This document shows, piece after piece, positions 1 through 11,000 of a DNA stretch of 64,000 nucleotides (positions within the stretch are counted from its first letter, which is position 1; each line of letters opens with the position of its first letter). The translations under genes were made by a program, and so were the position numbers. This DNA comes from JANQHS01 sp965227315 (GTDB lineage: Bacteria > Bacteroidota > Bacteroidia > Cytophagales > CCMP332). The notes below the pieces were generated by a model, which did no database searches, was not told the origin of the DNA, and saw only the letters and a list, made by a program, of their open reading frames with translations. Where the stretch lies: the NCBI GenBank assembly GCA_965227315.1, contig OZ245737.1:1798001-1862000 (forward strand), in the 5' to 3' direction.

Positions 1-1
1 C

Positions 2-1357
2 CGGAACATCACGACCTTCACCATAGATCCTGAGGATGCCAAGGATTTTGATGATGCGCTTTCTCTGGAAAGACTATCCGAAAAACAATTCAGGGTTGGA
101 GTACATATTGCGGATGTCACTCATTACCTGATCCCAGACTCCAACCTGGACAAAGAGGCATATCGAAGAGGAACTTCGGTATACCTTGTCGATCGAACTG
201 TGCCCATGCTTCCTGAAAAACTGTCCAACAACATGTGCTCCCTCAGGCCCCATGAGGATCGACTGGCTTTCGCGGCAGTCTTTGACATGGATTTGGAAGG
301 AAATATCTCAGACCAATGGTTTGGGAGGACCATCATTCATTCTGATAGGAGATTTACCTACGAAGAGGCACAGGAAAGAATTGAAGGAAAAGGGGGTGAC
401 TTCTCTGAAGAGATCCAAACGCTGAACAGCATCGCGGAAAACCTGCAAAAGGAAAGGTTTCGAAAAGGATCAATATCATTCGAAACCACAGAAGTGAAAT
501 TCAAACTGGATGAAACGGGCTACCCGATCGAATTGGTTCCCAAGGAGAGAAAGGAAGCCCATAAGATGATTGAGGACTTTATGCTTCTGGCCAACAAAAA
601 AGTAGCAGAGCTCTTTCGAAAAAAAGAAGGAGAGGTTGGCAGGGGTTTCGTTTTCAGAGTACATGATGATCCGGATCCTGAGAAGCTGATGAACTTCTCT
701 TTGTTTGCCAAGAATTTCGGTTATAACCTGAACATCGATTCAAGAAATCTCTCAAAAGAGCTTAACCAATTCAATGCCCAAATCGCAGGTCAGCCCGAAG
801 AAAATGTTCTTCAGGGCCTCGCCATTCGTTCAATGGCAAAGGCAAAGTATTCTCCCGAGAATACCGGGCACTTTGGATTAGGGTTCAGGGACTACACCCA
901 TTTCACCTCACCGATCCGTCGATACCCGGATGTCATGGTACATAGAATTCTTGCCGAAAAACTGCAGGGCCATAAGGCCAGATCTTTTACAGGACTTGAC
1001 AAAAGATGCCAATACCTCTCAGACAAGGAAAAGTCCGCTTCAGAAGCAGAAAGGGCATCTGTGAAATACAAGCAGGTCGAATTCATGCAGGATCAGGTTG
1101 GAGCCGAATATCAGGGCATTGTATCTGGCATCACGGATTTTGGGATCTATGTGGAGATTTCAGAAATGCGCTGTGAGGGAATGATCCGGATCAGGGAGAT
1201 CTATGATGATTTTTTTGTGGCTGAGCCAGAAAGGTTCCGGGTAGTAGGGCAACAGTCCGGATTGGTGATCTCCATGGGGGACCAGGTCATGGTCGAGGTA
1301 GGCTCAACAGATATCAACAAAAGGACCATTGACCTCATATTTATTTCGAAAGCATGA
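2..1357 (+). CDS. rnr: Ribonuclease R, 3' part (5' end outside window)
   Basis: Frame 2 is open from the first bases, so this is the C-terminal 451 residues of a longer gene. RNase R is a processive 3'-to-5' exoribonuclease that degrades structured RNA. The first visible codons give the RNB-domain signature TIDPEDAKDFDDAL, with the metal-binding aspartates. FTSPIRRYPDVMVHR near 900-950 is the conserved end of the RNB core. The last ~85 residues (from about 1100) form an S1 RNA-binding domain (GIVSGITDFGIYVEI). The cold-shock domains and start are missing because of the window edge. The stop overlaps the start of the next gene by 4 bases, so the two are probably co-translated. Family assignment is very secure; RNase II is the only alternative and is less likely in Bacteroidota. 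Confidence 0.95.
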   Translation, partial: RNITTFTIDPEDAKDFDDALSLERLSEKQFRVGVHIADVTHYLIPDSNLDKEAYRRGTSVYLVDRTVPMLPEKLSNNMCSLRPHEDRLAFAAVFDMDLEGNISDQWFGRTIIHSDRRFTYEEAQERIEGKGGDFSEEIQTLNSIAENLQKERFRKGSISFETTEVKFKLDETGYPIELVPKERKEAHKMIEDFMLLANKKVAELFRKKEGEVGRGFVFRVHDDPDPEKLMNFSLFAKNFGYNLNIDSRNLSKELNQFNAQIAGQPEENVLQGLAIRSMAKAKYSPENTGHFGLGFRDYTHFTSPIRRYPDVMVHRILAEKLQGHKARSFTGLDKRCQYLSDKEKSASEAERASVKYKQVEFMQDQVGAEYQGIVSGITDFGIYVEISEMRCEGMIRIREIYDDFFVAEPERFRVVGQQSGLVISMGDQVMVEVGSTDINKRTIDLIFISKA

Positions 1358-2325
1358 GTTCAAGAGCAAAATATTTTCGCGAGAAGATAGAGGCGGAATT
1401 GGTCGCAATTGACCTCCCCGCCAATCCATCCAATCTCTACGATCCCATGAGGTATTTTTTGAGCTTGGGTGGAAAAAGGATGAGGCCGGTTCTGACACTT
1501 CTGGCAGAAGGGCTTTTCACGGAGCCAGGCGATTCAGACATCAAAGTGGCATCAGCGATCGAACTTTTCCACAACTTCACCCTGCTCCATGACGACATTA
1601 TGGATGTAGCCCCACTGCGCAGAGGTCAGCAAACAGTGCATGAAAAATGGAATGAGAACATCGGCATTCTTTCCGGAGATGCCTTAATGGTCAAGTCCTA
1701 CCAACAGCTGGCTTTTTCAGGAGCCGATTTCATGGAGGTTTTTGAAAGGTTTAACACCACGGCTTTGGAAGTATGTGAAGGGCAGCAGATGGATATGGAT
1801 TTTGAAAAGAAACCCGATCCTGCAACCGAGGATTATCTCGAAATGATTCGATTAAAGACAGCCGTCCTGATCGGTTATTCCCTATGGCTTGGTGGGAAGC
1901 TCGGAGGGGCATCGGAGAGCGACTTGCAAAACCTGTATCAGATAGGCATAACAGTTGGTTTGGGTTTCCAGATCATGGACGATTTCCTTGACGTATTTGG
2001 AGATCCGGAGTCATTTGGAAAGACACCCGGAGGAGACATTCTTGCTGGCAAAAAGACCATTCTGTGGATGCTCTCCATGGACAGGGGAACACCTGACCAT
2101 ATCAAAAGGCTCAAGTCGATCTACAGCTTGGCTCAGAGGGATTCGAAAACCGTGGACGAGGTAATGGAGATCTTCTCCACACTGAAAATCGATCAAAAGA
2201 TCGACAAACTGATCAGGGAAAAATTTGATTCGGTAGGATCGATGATCAAAGACCTTAACGGAAAAGAAGAGGCGAAAGAAGAGCTGAGAGCTTACCTCCA
2301 ACTCCTGGCACGAAGAACGATCTGA
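1354..2325 (+). CDS. Polyprenyl diphosphate synthase (FPP/GGPP-type prenyltransferase)
   Basis: This 323-residue trans-isoprenyl diphosphate synthase condenses IPP with allylic diphosphates. Both aspartate-rich motifs are present: DDIMD at residues 80-84 followed by the Arg-Arg pair, and DDFLD at about 209-213. The N-terminal GGKRMRP substrate-binding motif is also present. A Phe lies five residues before the first motif; in this family bulky residues there restrict chain length, so a C15-C20 product is plausible, but length cannot be fixed by eye. The gene overlaps rnr by 4 bases and the rhomboid gene by 1 base (TGATG), so the three genes look like one unit. It would feed quinone or lipid-carrier synthesis in the cytoplasm. 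Confidence 0.9.
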   Translation: MSSRAKYFREKIEAELVAIDLPANPSNLYDPMRYFLSLGGKRMRPVLTLLAEGLFTEPGDSDIKVASAIELFHNFTLLHDDIMDVAPLRRGQQTVHEKWNENIGILSGDALMVKSYQQLAFSGADFMEVFERFNTTALEVCEGQQMDMDFEKKPDPATEDYLEMIRLKTAVLIGYSLWLGGKLGGASESDLQNLYQIGITVGLGFQIMDDFLDVFGDPESFGKTPGGDILAGKKTILWMLSMDRGTPDHIKRLKSIYSLAQRDSKTVDEVMEIFSTLKIDQKIDKLIREKFDSVGSMIKDLNGKEEAKEELRAYLQLLARRTI

Positions 2326-2948
2326 TGTATACCTGGGCCATCATCGGGGTTTCTTCCCTGCTTTCAATAGTTGCATTCCAAAGAGAAGACCTCTTGCTGA
2401 AACTGGCCCTCAGGCCATATGCCAATAGTCGGCAAAGAAATTGGCTTCCCCTATTGAGTTCAGGCTTCATCCATGCTAATTATGGCCACCTTTTCTTCAA
2501 TATGTTCACCCTCTTCTTCTTTGGACCTATAGCGGAAAAAGCCCTGGTCTATTGGTATGGATTGAACACGGGCGGGATCCTCTATCTGGGGTTTTACCTG
2601 CTATCCATCATCCTGAGCAATGTTCCGACCTTTCTCAGAAATAGAAATAACCCCCAATACGCATCGCTTGGAGCTTCCGGAGCGGTGAGTGCTGTATTGT
2701 TTGCCAGCATTCTGATCTTTCCTTTGGAGAAGGTCTGTTTGTTTGCCATCATTTGTATTCCGGGATTTATTCTGGCGCCTTTGTTCCTCATTTATTCACA
2801 CCAAGCCTCCAGGGACCCCCGGTCGATCATCAATCATGAGGCGCATTTTTACGGAGCAATTTTTGGGTTGATCTTTTTAGGAATCTTACAGCCGGCCCTA
2901 TTTCCCCGATTTTTTGAACAGATTCTTCAATATATCGCATCCATATAG
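2325..2948 (+). CDS. Rhomboid family intramembrane serine protease
   Basis: This 207-residue polytopic membrane protein has the rhomboid catalytic dyad. Ser118 lies in GASG (residues 116-119) and His174 in the motif NHEAHFYGAI, inside the last membrane segments. The loop motif HANYGHLFFNM near residues 48-58 is the conserved rhomboid HxxxxHxxxN signature. Rhomboids cleave transmembrane substrates within the bilayer; no substrate is evident here. The start codon shares one base with the stop of the prenyltransferase gene (TGATG), which suggests translational coupling. The length fits a minimal six-TM bacterial rhomboid. Confidence 0.88.
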   Translation: MYTWAIIGVSSLLSIVAFQREDLLLKLALRPYANSRQRNWLPLLSSGFIHANYGHLFFNMFTLFFFGPIAEKALVYWYGLNTGGILYLGFYLLSIILSNVPTFLRNRNNPQYASLGASGAVSAVLFASILIFPLEKVCLFAIICIPGFILAPLFLIYSHQASRDPRSIINHEAHFYGAIFGLIFLGILQPALFPRFFEQILQYIASI

Positions 2949-2982
2949 AGTAGCATAAAATCCCTTTAACTCTGCTTTTTTC

Positions 2983-2990
2983 GATATTTG
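2983..2990 (+). promoter_or_regulatory. Possible Bacteroidota -7 promoter box before the SprB gene
   Basis: GATATTTG lies about 20 bases before the start of the SprB-repeat gene and matches five of the six fixed bases of the Bacteroidota TAnnTTTG box. It sits in the 62-bp gap that separates this gene from the rhomboid gene, which is where a new transcription unit would be expected. No clear -33 TTTG is present, so this is tentative. Confidence 0.25.
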
Positions 2991-3010
2991 TAATATCTAA
3001 AACCGGGTAT

Positions 3011-6000
3011 ATGGGCAAAAGACTACTTTTACCTCTCTTTCTCTCCCTAGTTCTACCACTTTCTTCTTTGGCGCAATGCGAAGTTTGGGGAAACACTTCA
3101 AATGGAGGAGGGTCCCTGGATGATTATGTGATCGATGCAGAAGTCGACCTATCCGGGAATCAGATCATTGTTGGATACTTCTACAGCGACACCCTTAGAA
3201 TTGGCGACACCCTGTTACCGCAACTCGGAGGTTATACCGGATATGTGGTAAAAATGGATTCAAATGACCACGTCAACTGGGCAATTCTTGGAAACGGGGT
3301 TGTGGTAGCAGATGCCGCTACCGATGCGAGCGGAAATGTCTACTACACCGGATATACAGCAAACCATTACAATGGATTAACCAATAGCTTCCCATGGGCG
3401 AGCTATATGTTCGTCTTTAAGTATAGTCCTCAGGGGGTAAAACTCTTACAAAGACAGGAAGGCGGAGGCGGAGGCGCTTTTGCTTATCCGGCTTCCATCG
3501 CTGTTTCTCCTTCCGGAGAAGTTGCGATATCGGGGGCTTATACTTCGGCAGCTCTTGGGTTTACAGGTTGGGGTTCGCTAAACCCTCCAACAAACGCAAC
3601 AGGCGAAGGCTTTTTGGTCAAATACAATTCAAATCTGACCGCTCAATGGGCTCATGGATTTTATTCAACAGGAACCGCACAGGGATATGGTATTGACTAT
3701 GACCTGAGTGGAAACGTATACTTTGCCGGTTATTGTAATGGGCCTACCATGACCCTGAATGGGCAAGTGTATAGCCTCAGCGGAGATTATGATGGATACA
3801 TGGGAAAGATAAACTCCTCCGGGATCATTCAGTGGATAAGATTTTTGAAGGGATCGGGCGATGACAGGATCAATAAGATCAAAGTCAATGAATTCGGAAA
3901 GCCCTTCTTCCTCGGGTATTTCAAAAGTGATACGGTTGATCTTGACGGAACCCAGTACCTAAATAGCGATCCGGGAACAAGTTCGACTGAGCCCGTTGTG
4001 GGAGAGATCTCTCCTTCCGGGACCATTGCCTGGGTGGCAGACCTTGATTATCCGGGGTCAAACCATATCAATGAAATCAAACCCTACAAGGATAAAGGCC
4101 TGTTCTTCACGGGAAGTTTCAACGGAGCAGACTTGATTATCGGTCAGGATTCATTGACAAACACGAACTCAGGGTTTTATGATTTCTATGGCGGACTCAT
4201 CGATTTTACGGGAAACTTAGTTTGGATGAGAAGCGGAGGAGGTTTGGCAAATGAAAATGGCATTAGCATTGGAGTGATGCCAACGGAAGATCTGCGGCTC
4301 TTTTTCAGATCAAATAGTCTTAGTATGACGGTCGGCAATGAGACCCTAACGGGTTACGGATCATATGACATCGGAATCTCCAAGCTAAAAAATGAACCCA
4401 TTGTTTTTAGTTCAACTGTGACCGACATAACATGCGGAGTTGGAAACGATGGAGCAATCAATGTCTCGTACACAGGCGGACAAGCACCGTACACTGAAAC
4501 CTGGTCGCATGGCCCAACAGGCACTCAGATCAGTAATCTGGTCCCCGGCAATTATCAGCTCACCGTCATGGACGCCAATGGTTGCGAAACACAGGAAACC
4601 TTCACCGTTGACGAGGAAATTACACTGGACCCCACGGTCACAGTGTTTAGCGCGGATACCTGCGGTTCGAATAACGGCATGGCCATAGCATCAGTCACAG
4701 GAGGAGCGCCTCCTTACAATTTCCAATGGTCGACGGGTTCTACCAGCCAGGTGATCTCCAACCTTGCCTCCGGGCAATATACCCTTACCGTGACCGATGC
4801 CAACAATTGCCAGGTCATTCGGGTCATCGATGTTGGCGGTTCGAGTCCCCCGCAACTGAGTACCTCCTCTACACCGACTTCCACCTGTGGAAGCTCGGAT
4901 GGATTTGCTATTGTCAATGTAGCCGGCCAAAACGGACCGTTTACCATTCAATGGTCCTCAGGGCAAAGCAGTTCAGTCGCTTCAGGGTTGCCCAAGGGAT
5001 GGTATATCGTTGATGTGACCGATACGACCGGTTGCATGTCAACCGATTCTGTTTTTGTGGATGGACCTGATCGTCCGGACATAGTGGCGACGGTAATCAA
5101 CCCTTCTTGCCATGGCTCCGCCGATGGTTCCATTGGTCTGAGCATCAGTGGTGGGGTTCCCCCATACAGTTATTCATGGGGACACGGACCAACGACCCGG
5201 GATGTGGATAGCCTAAGCCCAGGAACATATACGGTCTCCATCACAGATTCGGATTTTGCAAATAACAATTGTGTTACCACGGATACCTTCGTGGTCCATA
5301 ACCCTCTTCCATTGGGTGTTATGGTAGATTCGATCAGGCCTTCCTGTACCCAATCCAATGGATCGATCACCGCTTTCGGACAAGGAGGAACTCCGCCGTA
5401 CAAATACCTTTGGTCTACCGGAGACACCATCTCGACACTTTTCAACATCCCAAGTGGTCAATATTGGGTTCGGATAAGGGATTCAAGACAATGTGAGCTG
5501 TTCAGGATCATAGATCTGGAAGACAATGTAACCTTTACAACTTCGCTGACAACTTTTAATTCAGACAGTTGCTCACAAAATACCGGAGTTGCTTCAGTCA
5601 CCATGATCGGAGGTCAATTTCCATTCTCTATTCAATGGTCCAACGGTGTGACAGGACCATTCGTCAATCAGCTTCCTGCAGGTCCATACTCGGTCACCAT
5701 TACGGATAATTCCGGCTGTTCTGACACATTGAATTTTAATATTGCCGGTTATAATAAACCCTTTCTCAGTTTGTCCAAGAGTGATGCTCAAACCTGCGAT
5801 GGGAACGATGGGGCTGCAATCCTTCAAATTTCGGGTCAGGCTGGACCATATGGAATCATGTGGTCATCGGGAGATACGGTTCAAAATGTGTTCAATCTGA
5901 GTCGTGGATGGTATAGCGTCACCGTAACAGACACCAATGGCTGTTCGGCCACAGACTCTGTGGAGGTTTCTGACCCTCCGAGACCACGCTTCAGTCTTTT

Positions 6001-7963
6001 AAAATCTGACCAAAGTTGTTTCAATGTCTTGGACGGTTCTGTTGACCTCAATATTCTTTCGGGAACAGGTCCTTTTTCCTACAGATGGTCTAATGGCCAA
6101 AGAACTCCTGATATCGACGATCTCGCCTCCGGAGAATACTTCGTCCGGGTTTTTGATTCAGCCTCACCTTCTACCGGATGCTACGGATATGATAGTGTAG
6201 TGATCAATAGACCACCGGAGATCCTGGTCAACACCTCTTTCACCGATGCCAATTGCGGAGCAAACAATGGCTCTGCCAGCATCACCATAGGAGGAGGAAT
6301 TCCGCCATATGACCATAGGTGGACTAACGGTGATGAAACCCTTTGGGCAGATAGCTTAAGCGCAGGCATTTATGTCGTTGAAGTAGAAGATGCAACCGGT
6401 TGTAAGGTCAACCGACAGGTGCTGATCTCAGATGTTGAGGCTCCATCCATTTCGGCGGGAAGCATTACACCGGTAAGTTGTTTTGGAGGTTCCAATGGAG
6501 CCCTTGACATTGATGTTTCAGGAGGAACCGCTCCTTATTCGTATTGGTGGACCAATGGTTCCAGCAACCAGGACATCTCAAACCTCTCGGTAGGGCCTTA
6601 TGAGGTATTGGTAGTGGATGGTGACAGCTGTATCAGCCTTGCAACATTCAATATTTCACAACCCGATCCGATTTCTCTTTCAAGTCAGACCACGAACACC
6701 AATTGCGGATCGTCTACGGGATCGGCTCATATATATGCTTCCGGAGGAACAGGATCATATACTTATGTCTGGTCAAATGGGGGATCCGATTCTGTCGAAA
6801 ATAATCTGGCCGCAGGGTTTTACTCGGTAGAGGTAAGGGATCAAAACTCCTGCTTCGATACAATTTGGATAGCGATATCAGAGGATAACGGACCAATTGT
6901 GGTTCTTGATTCCATCATACAACCAACATGTATAAACCCTGCCGGGTCTGTCTATATCACTGTAAATGGATCAGGTTCACCTTATACCTATAACTGGTCA
7001 AACGGCAGTCAGGTTGAGGACCTGATCAATGTGGGTGCGGGAACCTACAATCTGACGGTGGCCAATTCGCAGGGATGTCTTGGAAATATGACCGCGCAAC
7101 TCAATGGCGATGTCAACTTTGGCGACGGGATCTGTCTTGTGACCGTCGACAGCGCCACAGGCTCAAACCTGATAGCCTGGGAAAAGAATTATTTTGCCGG
7201 AATCAGTCATTACAATATTTATCGGGAATCATCGGCCGCCGGTGTTTACCAACAGATCGGTACCGTTCCTTTCAACCAGAGTGGGGAATTTGTTGATTCC
7301 GTTGCCTTGCCCCTATTCCGATCCTGGAGGTACAAAATATCATCAGTGGATTCATGCGGGGTTGAAAGCAGTCTGAGCCCTGAGCATAAGACCATGCACC
7401 TTACTCAGAGTTTGGGACTTATTCCTAATTCGATCAATCTTTCATGGGACGACTATCAGGGCTTTAATTATGCAACTTATTATATCTACAGAAATACCTG
7501 GGCCAATGGCTGGGAACTGATCGACTCAATTCCGTCAAATCTGAACAGCTATACGGATGTCATCCCGACACTGATCAACGATCCGGGCCTTTTTTATGTT
7601 GTGGTGATCAGAAAACCATTCGGCTGCGATACGGATAAAAAAGGGAAAACCCTCGGGCGCTCGAGATCCAATAATTCGACTCCGGATCCACCTTCCGCAC
7701 CGCAGGGAATTGATTTGGCCGAGCAATCCTCGGGTGAAATTAGTTTTTACCCAGTACCGGCAAGGGCATTTGTGAACTACAGGCAAAATGATGGCTCAGT
7801 GTTCAACAGGGTCAGTATTCAAAACCTGAAAGGTGTAACTCTGCTGAGTAGCAAGATTTCAACAGAAGGTAAAATTGACCTTGGAAATCTGGCCCCGGGG
7901 ATTTATGTCATCACTTCTGACGGCTCATCGGGCTCTCAAGTTCAAAAGCTGGTCATTCACTAA
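3011..7963 (+). CDS. Giant secreted SprB-repeat protein with T9SS sorting domain
   Basis: This 1650-residue exported protein begins with a signal peptide (MGKRLLLPLFLSLVLPL, cleavage after SSLAQ). Residues ~25-460 are a beta-propeller-like region with repeated blocks resembling SBBP repeats (V-K-Y-N/D-S, DxSGNVY). Residues ~463-1364 hold twelve tandem SprB-type repeats of about 75 residues; each has an early Cys-x-x-x-x-G, then GG-x-x-PY-x-x-x-WSNG, then GxYxVxVTDxxGC. Two fibronectin III-like domains follow (~1370-1560). The last ~75 residues form a type A T9SS C-terminal domain (FYPVPA near its start, ending KLVIH). SprB of Flavobacterium is the gliding adhesin moved along the cell surface, so an adhesin or matrix role is inferred, not shown. 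The next gene begins about 38 bases downstream. Confidence 0.92.
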   Translation: MGKRLLLPLFLSLVLPLSSLAQCEVWGNTSNGGGSLDDYVIDAEVDLSGNQIIVGYFYSDTLRIGDTLLPQLGGYTGYVVKMDSNDHVNWAILGNGVVVADAATDASGNVYYTGYTANHYNGLTNSFPWASYMFVFKYSPQGVKLLQRQEGGGGGAFAYPASIAVSPSGEVAISGAYTSAALGFTGWGSLNPPTNATGEGFLVKYNSNLTAQWAHGFYSTGTAQGYGIDYDLSGNVYFAGYCNGPTMTLNGQVYSLSGDYDGYMGKINSSGIIQWIRFLKGSGDDRINKIKVNEFGKPFFLGYFKSDTVDLDGTQYLNSDPGTSSTEPVVGEISPSGTIAWVADLDYPGSNHINEIKPYKDKGLFFTGSFNGADLIIGQDSLTNTNSGFYDFYGGLIDFTGNLVWMRSGGGLANENGISIGVMPTEDLRLFFRSNSLSMTVGNETLTGYGSYDIGISKLKNEPIVFSSTVTDITCGVGNDGAINVSYTGGQAPYTETWSHGPTGTQISNLVPGNYQLTVMDANGCETQETFTVDEEITLDPTVTVFSADTCGSNNGMAIASVTGGAPPYNFQWSTGSTSQVISNLASGQYTLTVTDANNCQVIRVIDVGGSSPPQLSTSSTPTSTCGSSDGFAIVNVAGQNGPFTIQWSSGQSSSVASGLPKGWYIVDVTDTTGCMSTDSVFVDGPDRPDIVATVINPSCHGSADGSIGLSISGGVPPYSYSWGHGPTTRDVDSLSPGTYTVSITDSDFANNNCVTTDTFVVHNPLPLGVMVDSIRPSCTQSNGSITAFGQGGTPPYKYLWSTGDTISTLFNIPSGQYWVRIRDSRQCELFRIIDLEDNVTFTTSLTTFNSDSCSQNTGVASVTMIGGQFPFSIQWSNGVTGPFVNQLPAGPYSVTITDNSGCSDTLNFNIAGYNKPFLSLSKSDAQTCDGNDGAAILQISGQAGPYGIMWSSGDTVQNVFNLSRGWYSVTVTDTNGCSATDSVEVSDPPRPRFSLLKSDQSCFNVLDGSVDLNILSGTGPFSYRWSNGQRTPDIDDLASGEYFVRVFDSASPSTGCYGYDSVVINRPPEILVNTSFTDANCGANNGSASITIGGGIPPYDHRWTNGDETLWADSLSAGIYVVEVEDATGCKVNRQVLISDVEAPSISAGSITPVSCFGGSNGALDIDVSGGTAPYSYWWTNGSSNQDISNLSVGPYEVLVVDGDSCISLATFNISQPDPISLSSQTTNTNCGSSTGSAHIYASGGTGSYTYVWSNGGSDSVENNLAAGFYSVEVRDQNSCFDTIWIAISEDNGPIVVLDSIIQPTCINPAGSVYITVNGSGSPYTYNWSNGSQVEDLINVGAGTYNLTVANSQGCLGNMTAQLNGDVNFGDGICLVTVDSATGSNLIAWEKNYFAGISHYNIYRESSAAGVYQQIGTVPFNQSGEFVDSVALPLFRSWRYKISSVDSCGVESSLSPEHKTMHLTQSLGLIPNSINLSWDDYQGFNYATYYIYRNTWANGWELIDSIPSNLNSYTDVIPTLINDPGLFYVVVIRKPFGCDTDKKGKTLGRSRSNNSTPDPPSAPQGIDLAEQSSGEISFYPVPARAFVNYRQNDGSVFNRVSIQNLKGVTLLSSKISTEGKIDLGNLAPGIYVITSDGSSGSQVQKLVIH

Positions 7964-8000
7964 GGCGGATCAAATCAACAAATTTTCATTACTTGGTTTG

Positions 8001-11000
8001 GTGAAAATCCTATTCCAGGTAATCGGCTTAATGGTCATAGGCATGGGAGCCTTTGCACAGCTCCCTGTTCCTTCGGACGGGAAACTTCCAACTCAAAATT
8101 TTAATCCCAGTCAATTTCCTTCAAGGGAAGGGCAATGTCATGATGTTATTGTGGGGCCGGATCATCGAATTTATGTCGGCAACAATGGTGGACTGCTCGT
8201 CTACAATGGTCAGAACTGGAAGCAAGTGGATGACCCGGAAGAAAGGGAGGTTTTTGCTCTGGAATTCTCTCCCAGGGGAACCCTGTTTTTTGGTTCGAAC
8301 AATTCCTTTGGATATGTAGAAACCGATGAGGCCGGGAACAGCAAAATGGTTGACCTTTTTAAGATGCTTGGGGATAACCTTGGAAGCATTGGAAGGATCC
8401 GTGGCATTCTTTTTCGTGGAGATGAGGTTTGGTTCTATTCGGCTTCTTCCATATTCGTAATCGACAAAGATTTTCAATTGGTGGAAGAGTTTACGGTGAA
8501 TAAAATGGCGAGACTCTTTATGTCGGGGCGAAGGCCGGTGGTTTTTGAACTATTTGAAGAGCCTAAGATCATCAATGAAAATGGAGATGTTCTGCCATTG
8601 AGTAACGATTGGCCCAGCAAGATGGTCATTCAAAATGTGTTTGAACTGGGAAAAGGCCAGTACCTGATGATCACCGATACCGATTGGAGGTATCTGGAAG
8701 TTGATGGAAACAGCATAAGAACAACCAAGGCCTTATCCAGTCCGGAACTGCTGGATCTTTTTGTCCTAAAAGCTCGTCTGGACCCCTTCGGAGATTTGGT
8801 CCTCGCCACCGAAAGCAATGGGATTCTAAAATTGGATCAGCACGGAAACCTGATTACAATTTCCGATTTTAAAAAAGGCCTGCAGAATAATTCCGTAAAT
8901 GAAATTTGCTTTGACCACCAGGGAAATCTTTGGGCCGCTCTGGAATTTGGCGTTTCCATGATCGATTACAACGCTCCAGTCTCACACTTCGGAGAAGAGT
9001 TCGGGGTGAATTTCGTGATCAATGAAATTCTGCCCATCAGCGAAACCTTACTCCTCGGAACCACGACGGGAATCTATGAATGGAATCCATTGGAAAAACG
9101 ATTTAAGAAAGTAGAGGGGTTTAACGGGGAATGCTGGACTCTTGAAAAAGTGGAAAAGGGGGGTGGAAAGTATTCAATTCTCGCCGGGGCGGAGAATGCG
9201 ATCACGGAATACACTCCGGGACAGGGCTTTGAGCGGCTTGTTTCCGCTTCGCCGTTTCTGATTCGCCGTTCCAGGAATGATGGAAACCGATATTGGGTGG
9301 GCACAGAAAGCGGCTACATCAGCTTTTACCTGAAGGATGGATTTTTGGTGGAAGAGCATCGCAATGAAGCCCTGAATATGGAGATCCGAAGTATCGAGAC
9401 CGATGGAGAAGGAAATATTTATATGGGAAGTGACGGATACGGGATGATCCGGATCAGTATAGACGAACAAACCAATATCCCGGATTTCGAAAACCTTATC
9501 CATATTGATTCACTTTCAGGGTTGTCCACCGGAGATCCAAACCCAAGCTTGTATAAAGATCAAATCATTGCCGGAACGGTGGATGGAATTTTTCTGCCTG
9601 AAGAAGATGATCGATTTTCAAAAACGGATTTTGGTCTTGAAGAAGAAAACGCCTGGAACAACTATTTTTTCCGACTTACCCAGGGACCGGCTGCTGAACT
9701 CTGGGTCGTTTCACTAAACCTGGAGCTTGACGAGTTCTTCAACGGCTACATCATTCCACAGGAAAAATTCGTTCATGAGGCCTTTAAGGCTACCACCGAA
9801 AATATAGTCTTCAGCATAGAAGTTGATCCGGTTTACGCGAACGTTTGGATGGGCGGAGAAGGAGGTTTGTTTGGGGTCAATAATATGGGCGAGAACTATT
9901 TGACCTACAAAGTTGAATGCCATTTTGATGAGATCAGCTTTGGGGAGGATTCCATATTGTTTGCCGGATTTAGCACCACTCCACCACCTGATATAGAACT
10001 TCCATTTTCCAGAAAAGCCCTTACATTTCAATTTTCGTCTTCTTCCTATAAATCAAATCAGAAAACCCTATTCAAGTACAAACTTGAGGGGTTCGATGAT
10101 GGCTGGTCCGAATGGAGCGAAAAGTCCGAGGTCGTTTATACCAACCTACCCGGAAAAAATTACTCCATGCAGGTGAGGACACGTGACTATTTTGGGGTGG
10201 AAAGCCAGGTGGCTTCAATGAATTTCAGGGTTCTTCCCCCCTGGTATTTGACCTGGTGGGCTTACAGTCTTTATGCAATTTTCTTTTTAGGATTTACCTA
10301 CGCTGTAGTGGTGATCTCGAACCGAGGCCTAAGGATCATCATTAGGGAAAAAACCAAGGAGATCACTCAGCAAAAGGACGAAATTGAATTGCAGAATTCC
10401 GAATTGGAGTCTCAAAATGAAGAGATCCTTGCTCAAAGAGATCAGCTCGAAGAACAAAATCAGGTGATCGGCAATAAAAACCGGCAGATCACCGACAGTA
10501 TCCATTATGCGCAAAGAATTCAATTGGCCATTCTCCCTCCTCCTTCAAAAATCAAGGAGCTGCTGCCGAATAGCTCCATCATGTATCGGCCAAAGGATAT
10601 TGTCAGCGGAGATTTTTATTGGATGGATACCGGAAAAGGTAACCAGGAAGAAAAGACCCTGTTCGCCGCAGTTGATTGCACGGGACATGGAGTTCCGGGA
10701 GCCTTTGTCAGCATTATCGGGTACAACGGATTAAACAGAGTCGTCCGGGAAGCGGAAATTCAATCTACTGGAGAGATCCTTGATCACTTAAATGAGATCG
10801 TGACAAAAACCCTTAATCCCTCCGGTGGAAATGATGAAGAGGTAAAAGATGGTATGGACATCAGCCTTTGCTCCCTTGATCCAAAAACACTTGAGGTCCA
10901 ATACTCCGGCGCCCATAACAGCCTGTATCTGGTAAGGCGAAGTTCGAGGATCCAAACCACCTCAGGAGAAACGATCAATCCAAATCTCGAAGGAGAACAT

